Notes under the pieces: model-generated
What the model saw: the letters and a program-made list of their open reading frames with translations, nothing else
The model's database searches: none
Told to the model about the DNA's origin: nothing
Assembly: GCF_026241165.1 (NCBI RefSeq)
Contig: NZ_JAPFQN010000002.1
Coordinates: 62,001 to 126,000, forward strand
Length of the DNA stretch: 64,000 nt
Source: Mangrovivirga halotolerans
GTDB taxonomy: Bacteria; Bacteroidota; Bacteroidia; Cytophagales; Cyclobacteriaceae
Direction of reading: 5' to 3'
Translations under genes and position numbers: made by a program
Shown: piece after piece, positions 62,375 to 64,000 of the stretch
Position numbering within the stretch: the stretch's first letter is position 1
Layout of the letters: every line of letters starts with the position of its first letter

Positions 62375-63440
62375 GGACAGTTATTACCTCTTCTTTCTTT
62401 TTAGATACAATCTGTATTATCCAATACTGAATACCAATCATTAATGCTGCACAGAGCAAATGAACTGGTTGTAACACTGCCGGAATTGCAAAATAGGCCA
62501 TTATTACGCCTGAAATAATTTCAACTCCTATAATAACCAGAACAATCATTAGCCATTTCCAGAACTTACCCGAGGTACGTCCCAGCTTATAGCATACCCA
62601 GGCTACATAGCAATGCACTGCAAAGATAACCAATGAAAAACTTCTGTGAATGTAAAACCCTAGTCCTAATTCACCGATCCAAAGTTCTCTTTGCTCATTT
62701 CCAAATGCCAATGCGATTTCATCTATACTCTCCCGAACCTGAGTTCCGAGTATTATTTGAACGAATGACAAAATCAAACCAATCCAAAGTATCGCTTTAA
62801 ATCTTGAAGGTAAAGTAACAACATCATATTCCATTACTTTGAAGATTAGCCGCTCAAGTATCAGCACAATAAAAAGAGCCAATATCATATGAACTGTTAT
62901 CATCCATGGCATAAGATTAGTAGAAACAACTACACTACCAATCCAGCCTTCAATACCAACAAGTATAAATGCCAGAAAAGCCAACCAGAAATACGCTTTC
63001 TTATTACTGAAAGCAAATGGAACTGAAAAGACGAGTGTAGCAAAGATAAAAAGCCCTATAATCACTCCTACTATCCGGTTCACATATTCAATCCATGTTT
63101 TCGTGGGATTGAAAGGTTGTTCTTCCATTACCATCGGATCATTTGAGATTTCATAAGCAAGTGATGAAAATCCCAAGGCATTCAGGTATCCAGCAAGTTT
63201 TTCGTTTTTCTCTACCCTCTTTTGGGTATAGTAATTCTCATATCCTTCGGGGAGTTGTTCTTCACTGGTAGGTGGAACCCACTGCCCAAAACATTTTGGC
63301 CAGTCCGGACATCCCATACCTGCTCCTGTAGACCGAACTATCCCTCCTACAAGAATGAGTATATAAACAGAAAATACGGTGAGCACACCGCATTTTCTGA
63401 ATAGATTAATATATCTTGATTTATTCTTTAGTTTCGTCAA
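62367..63440 (-). CDS. ctaA: Heme A synthase (COX15/CtaA family)
   Basis: CtaA oxidises the C8 methyl of heme O to the formyl group of heme A. The 357 residues have about eight spans. Motifs visible are VGGIVRSTGAGMGCPDWPKCFG with the conserved Cys pair, the long insert YENYYTQKRVEKNEKLAGYLNAL, and TWIEYVNRIVGVIIGL with the Arg-flanked His-ligand region. EGWIGSVVVSTNLMPWMITVHMILAL, FYIHRSFSLVIFAVH and the late AVLQPVHLLCAALMIGIQYW complete the pattern. It overlaps ctaD by 20 bases and ctaB by 8 bases, locking heme A synthesis to oxidase expression. Confidence 0.94.
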   Translation of the reverse strand: MTKLKNKSRYINLFRKCGVLTVFSVYILILVGGIVRSTGAGMGCPDWPKCFGQWVPPTSEEQLPEGYENYYTQKRVEKNEKLAGYLNALGFSSLAYEISNDPMVMEEQPFNPTKTWIEYVNRIVGVIIGLFIFATLVFSVPFAFSNKKAYFWLAFLAFILVGIEGWIGSVVVSTNLMPWMITVHMILALFIVLILERLIFKVMEYDVVTLPSRFKAILWIGLILSFVQIILGTQVRESIDEIALAFGNEQRELWIGELGLGFYIHRSFSLVIFAVHCYVAWVCYKLGRTSGKFWKWLMIVLVIIGVEIISGVIMAYFAIPAVLQPVHLLCAALMIGIQYWIIQIVSKKKEEVITVHE

Positions 63441-64000
63441 CTTCTTCTACTCCACTTTCCTTCTCTAACGCAGCAAGCTCATTTTCGAAATCAGTATTAG
63501 ATTCCGGAGTTTCAGAATAAGGCACTGTCTGAGGAATGTAATCATCAGCTGCACCTGGCTTACTATAATCATAAGGCCAACGATAAACTGTTGGGATTGC
63601 TCCAGGCCAGTTACCATGACCAGGCTCAATAGGTGTTGTCCACTCAAGAGTATTAGAATGCCATGGGTTCTGAGGAGCTCTTCTTCCTCTGTAAATACTA
63701 TAGAAGAAATTAAATAAGAAGATAAACTGAGCTGCAAAAGTTATAATAGCAGCTATCGTAACGAAAGCATTCAGATCCTGGAATATATTACTGAATGTTT
63801 CGAATGAACTCCAGGTATAATATCTTCTAGGGAATCCTGCTATACCAATATAGTGCATAGGGAAGAATACCAAATAAACACCTGCAAATGTTAACCAGAA
63901 GTGAACATATCCAAGTTTTGCATTGATCATTCTACCAAACATTTTTGGGAACCAGTGATAAACACCAGCCATCATACCAAAGAATGCAGCACTACCCATT
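63421..64000 (-). CDS. ctaD: Cytochrome c oxidase subunit I, C-terminal part, truncated by window edge
   Basis: The frame runs off the window at 64000, leaving the last ~193 residues of the catalytic heme a/a3-CuB subunit. Visible spans are SAAFFGMMAGVYHWFPKMFG and KLGYVHFWLTFAGVYLVFFPMHYIG, followed by the conserved AGFPRRYYTW loop and another span with QFIFLFNFFYS. The hydrophilic tail includes NPWHSNTLEWTTPIEPGHGNWP, typical of the subunit I C-terminus, and ends in an acidic stretch. Heme ligand histidines lie outside the window. Its 3' end overlaps ctaA by 20 bases. It probably heads, with subunit II, the run of oxidase genes on this strand. Confidence 0.93.
   Translation of the reverse strand, partial: MGSAAFFGMMAGVYHWFPKMFGRMINAKLGYVHFWLTFAGVYLVFFPMHYIGIAGFPRRYYTWSSFETFSNIFQDLNAFVTIAAIITFAAQFIFLFNFFYSIYRGRRAPQNPWHSNTLEWTTPIEPGHGNWPGAIPTVYRWPYDYSKPGAADDYIPQTVPYSETPESNTDFENELAALEKESGVEEVDETKE

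Noticed and set aside
1-64000. Search by eye for CRISPR repeats, transposase genes, phage genes, integrases and defence islands
   Set aside because: No regularly spaced direct repeats, no transposase or integrase motifs and no foreign-looking block were seen; the gene content is typical chromosomal backbone.

Overview
The window comes from a low-GC member of the Bacteroidota, most likely of the order Cytophagales (a Marivirga/Fulvivirga-like gliding marine bacterium; the genus is inference). The case for Bacteroidota: three proteins carry C-terminal type IX secretion sorting domains (two of the gliding-motility/type B kind, one type A). The Bacteroidota-type RNA polymerase omega subunit sits in the familiar bamD-rpoZ-coaBC-DUF4835-recN order. 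DUF3078, OstA-like and DUF2007 proteins are present. Promoter-like sites match the Bacteroidota TTG / TAnnTTTG pattern, and most start codons lack a Shine-Dalgarno sequence. All of it reads as chromosomal backbone. I saw no tRNA or rRNA gene, CRISPR array, insertion sequence, phage or integration site, and no gene-free gap above 300 bases.

Layout. 1-906: 3' part of a serine beta-lactamase-fold protein whose catalytic motifs look destroyed. 1051-1443: DUF2007/zinc-ribbon protein. 1440-5540 (minus): biotin genes bioB, then bioF-bioD-bioA behind a terminator. 5659-8906: sppA, folK, fabD. 9064-11931 (minus): large type B secreted protein. 12229-15628: succinate dehydrogenase/fumarate reductase sdhCAB with a clear promoter. 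15693-22603: THUMP rRNA methyltransferase, membrane patatin and the fused isobutyryl-CoA mutase IcmF. 22843-26510: MscS channel, DUF3078 protein, TatD, TcdA and OsmC. 26491-28711 (minus): a tightly overlapping operon encoding an RluA pseudouridine synthase, a Rof-like Rho inhibitor, a macrodomain protein and a 2H phosphoesterase. 28944-32477: TrmH-type methyltransferase and a membrane-anchored propeller-like protein. 32711-36442: PKD-repeat type B secreted protein. 36499-39378 (minus): mdh, a cyclic-nucleotide-binding-domain protein and tilS. 39433-46968: envelope biogenesis and housekeeping (OstA-like, type A secreted protein, BamD, RpoZ, CoaBC, DUF4835, RecN). 46988-50915: 7TMR-DISM histidine kinase and the MlaE/MlaF lipid transporter core. 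50912-64000 (minus): caa3-type cytochrome oxidase and its assembly genes, followed in the same direction by a very large histidine kinase and an outer-membrane barrel protein.

How the genes work together. The respiratory genes (sdhCAB, mdh, the oxidase operon with heme A synthesis by CtaA/CtaB) describe an aerobic electron-transport chain. OstA-like, BamD, MlaEF and the barrel protein maintain the outer membrane. The secreted giants are cargo of the type IX system. No single region is an obvious defence or mobile island. The observations most worth following are: the RNA-centred operon at 26491-28711, whose macrodomain and 2H genes match the two consecutive steps of ADP-ribose cyclic phosphate breakdown; a SCO-like protein in the oxidase operon with no copper-binding CxxxC; a pseudoenzyme-like beta-lactamase-fold protein; the kinase/barrel pair at the end of the oxidase run; and a fabD terminator written into the coding end of folK. 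Family assignments come from reading motifs by eye, without database searches.
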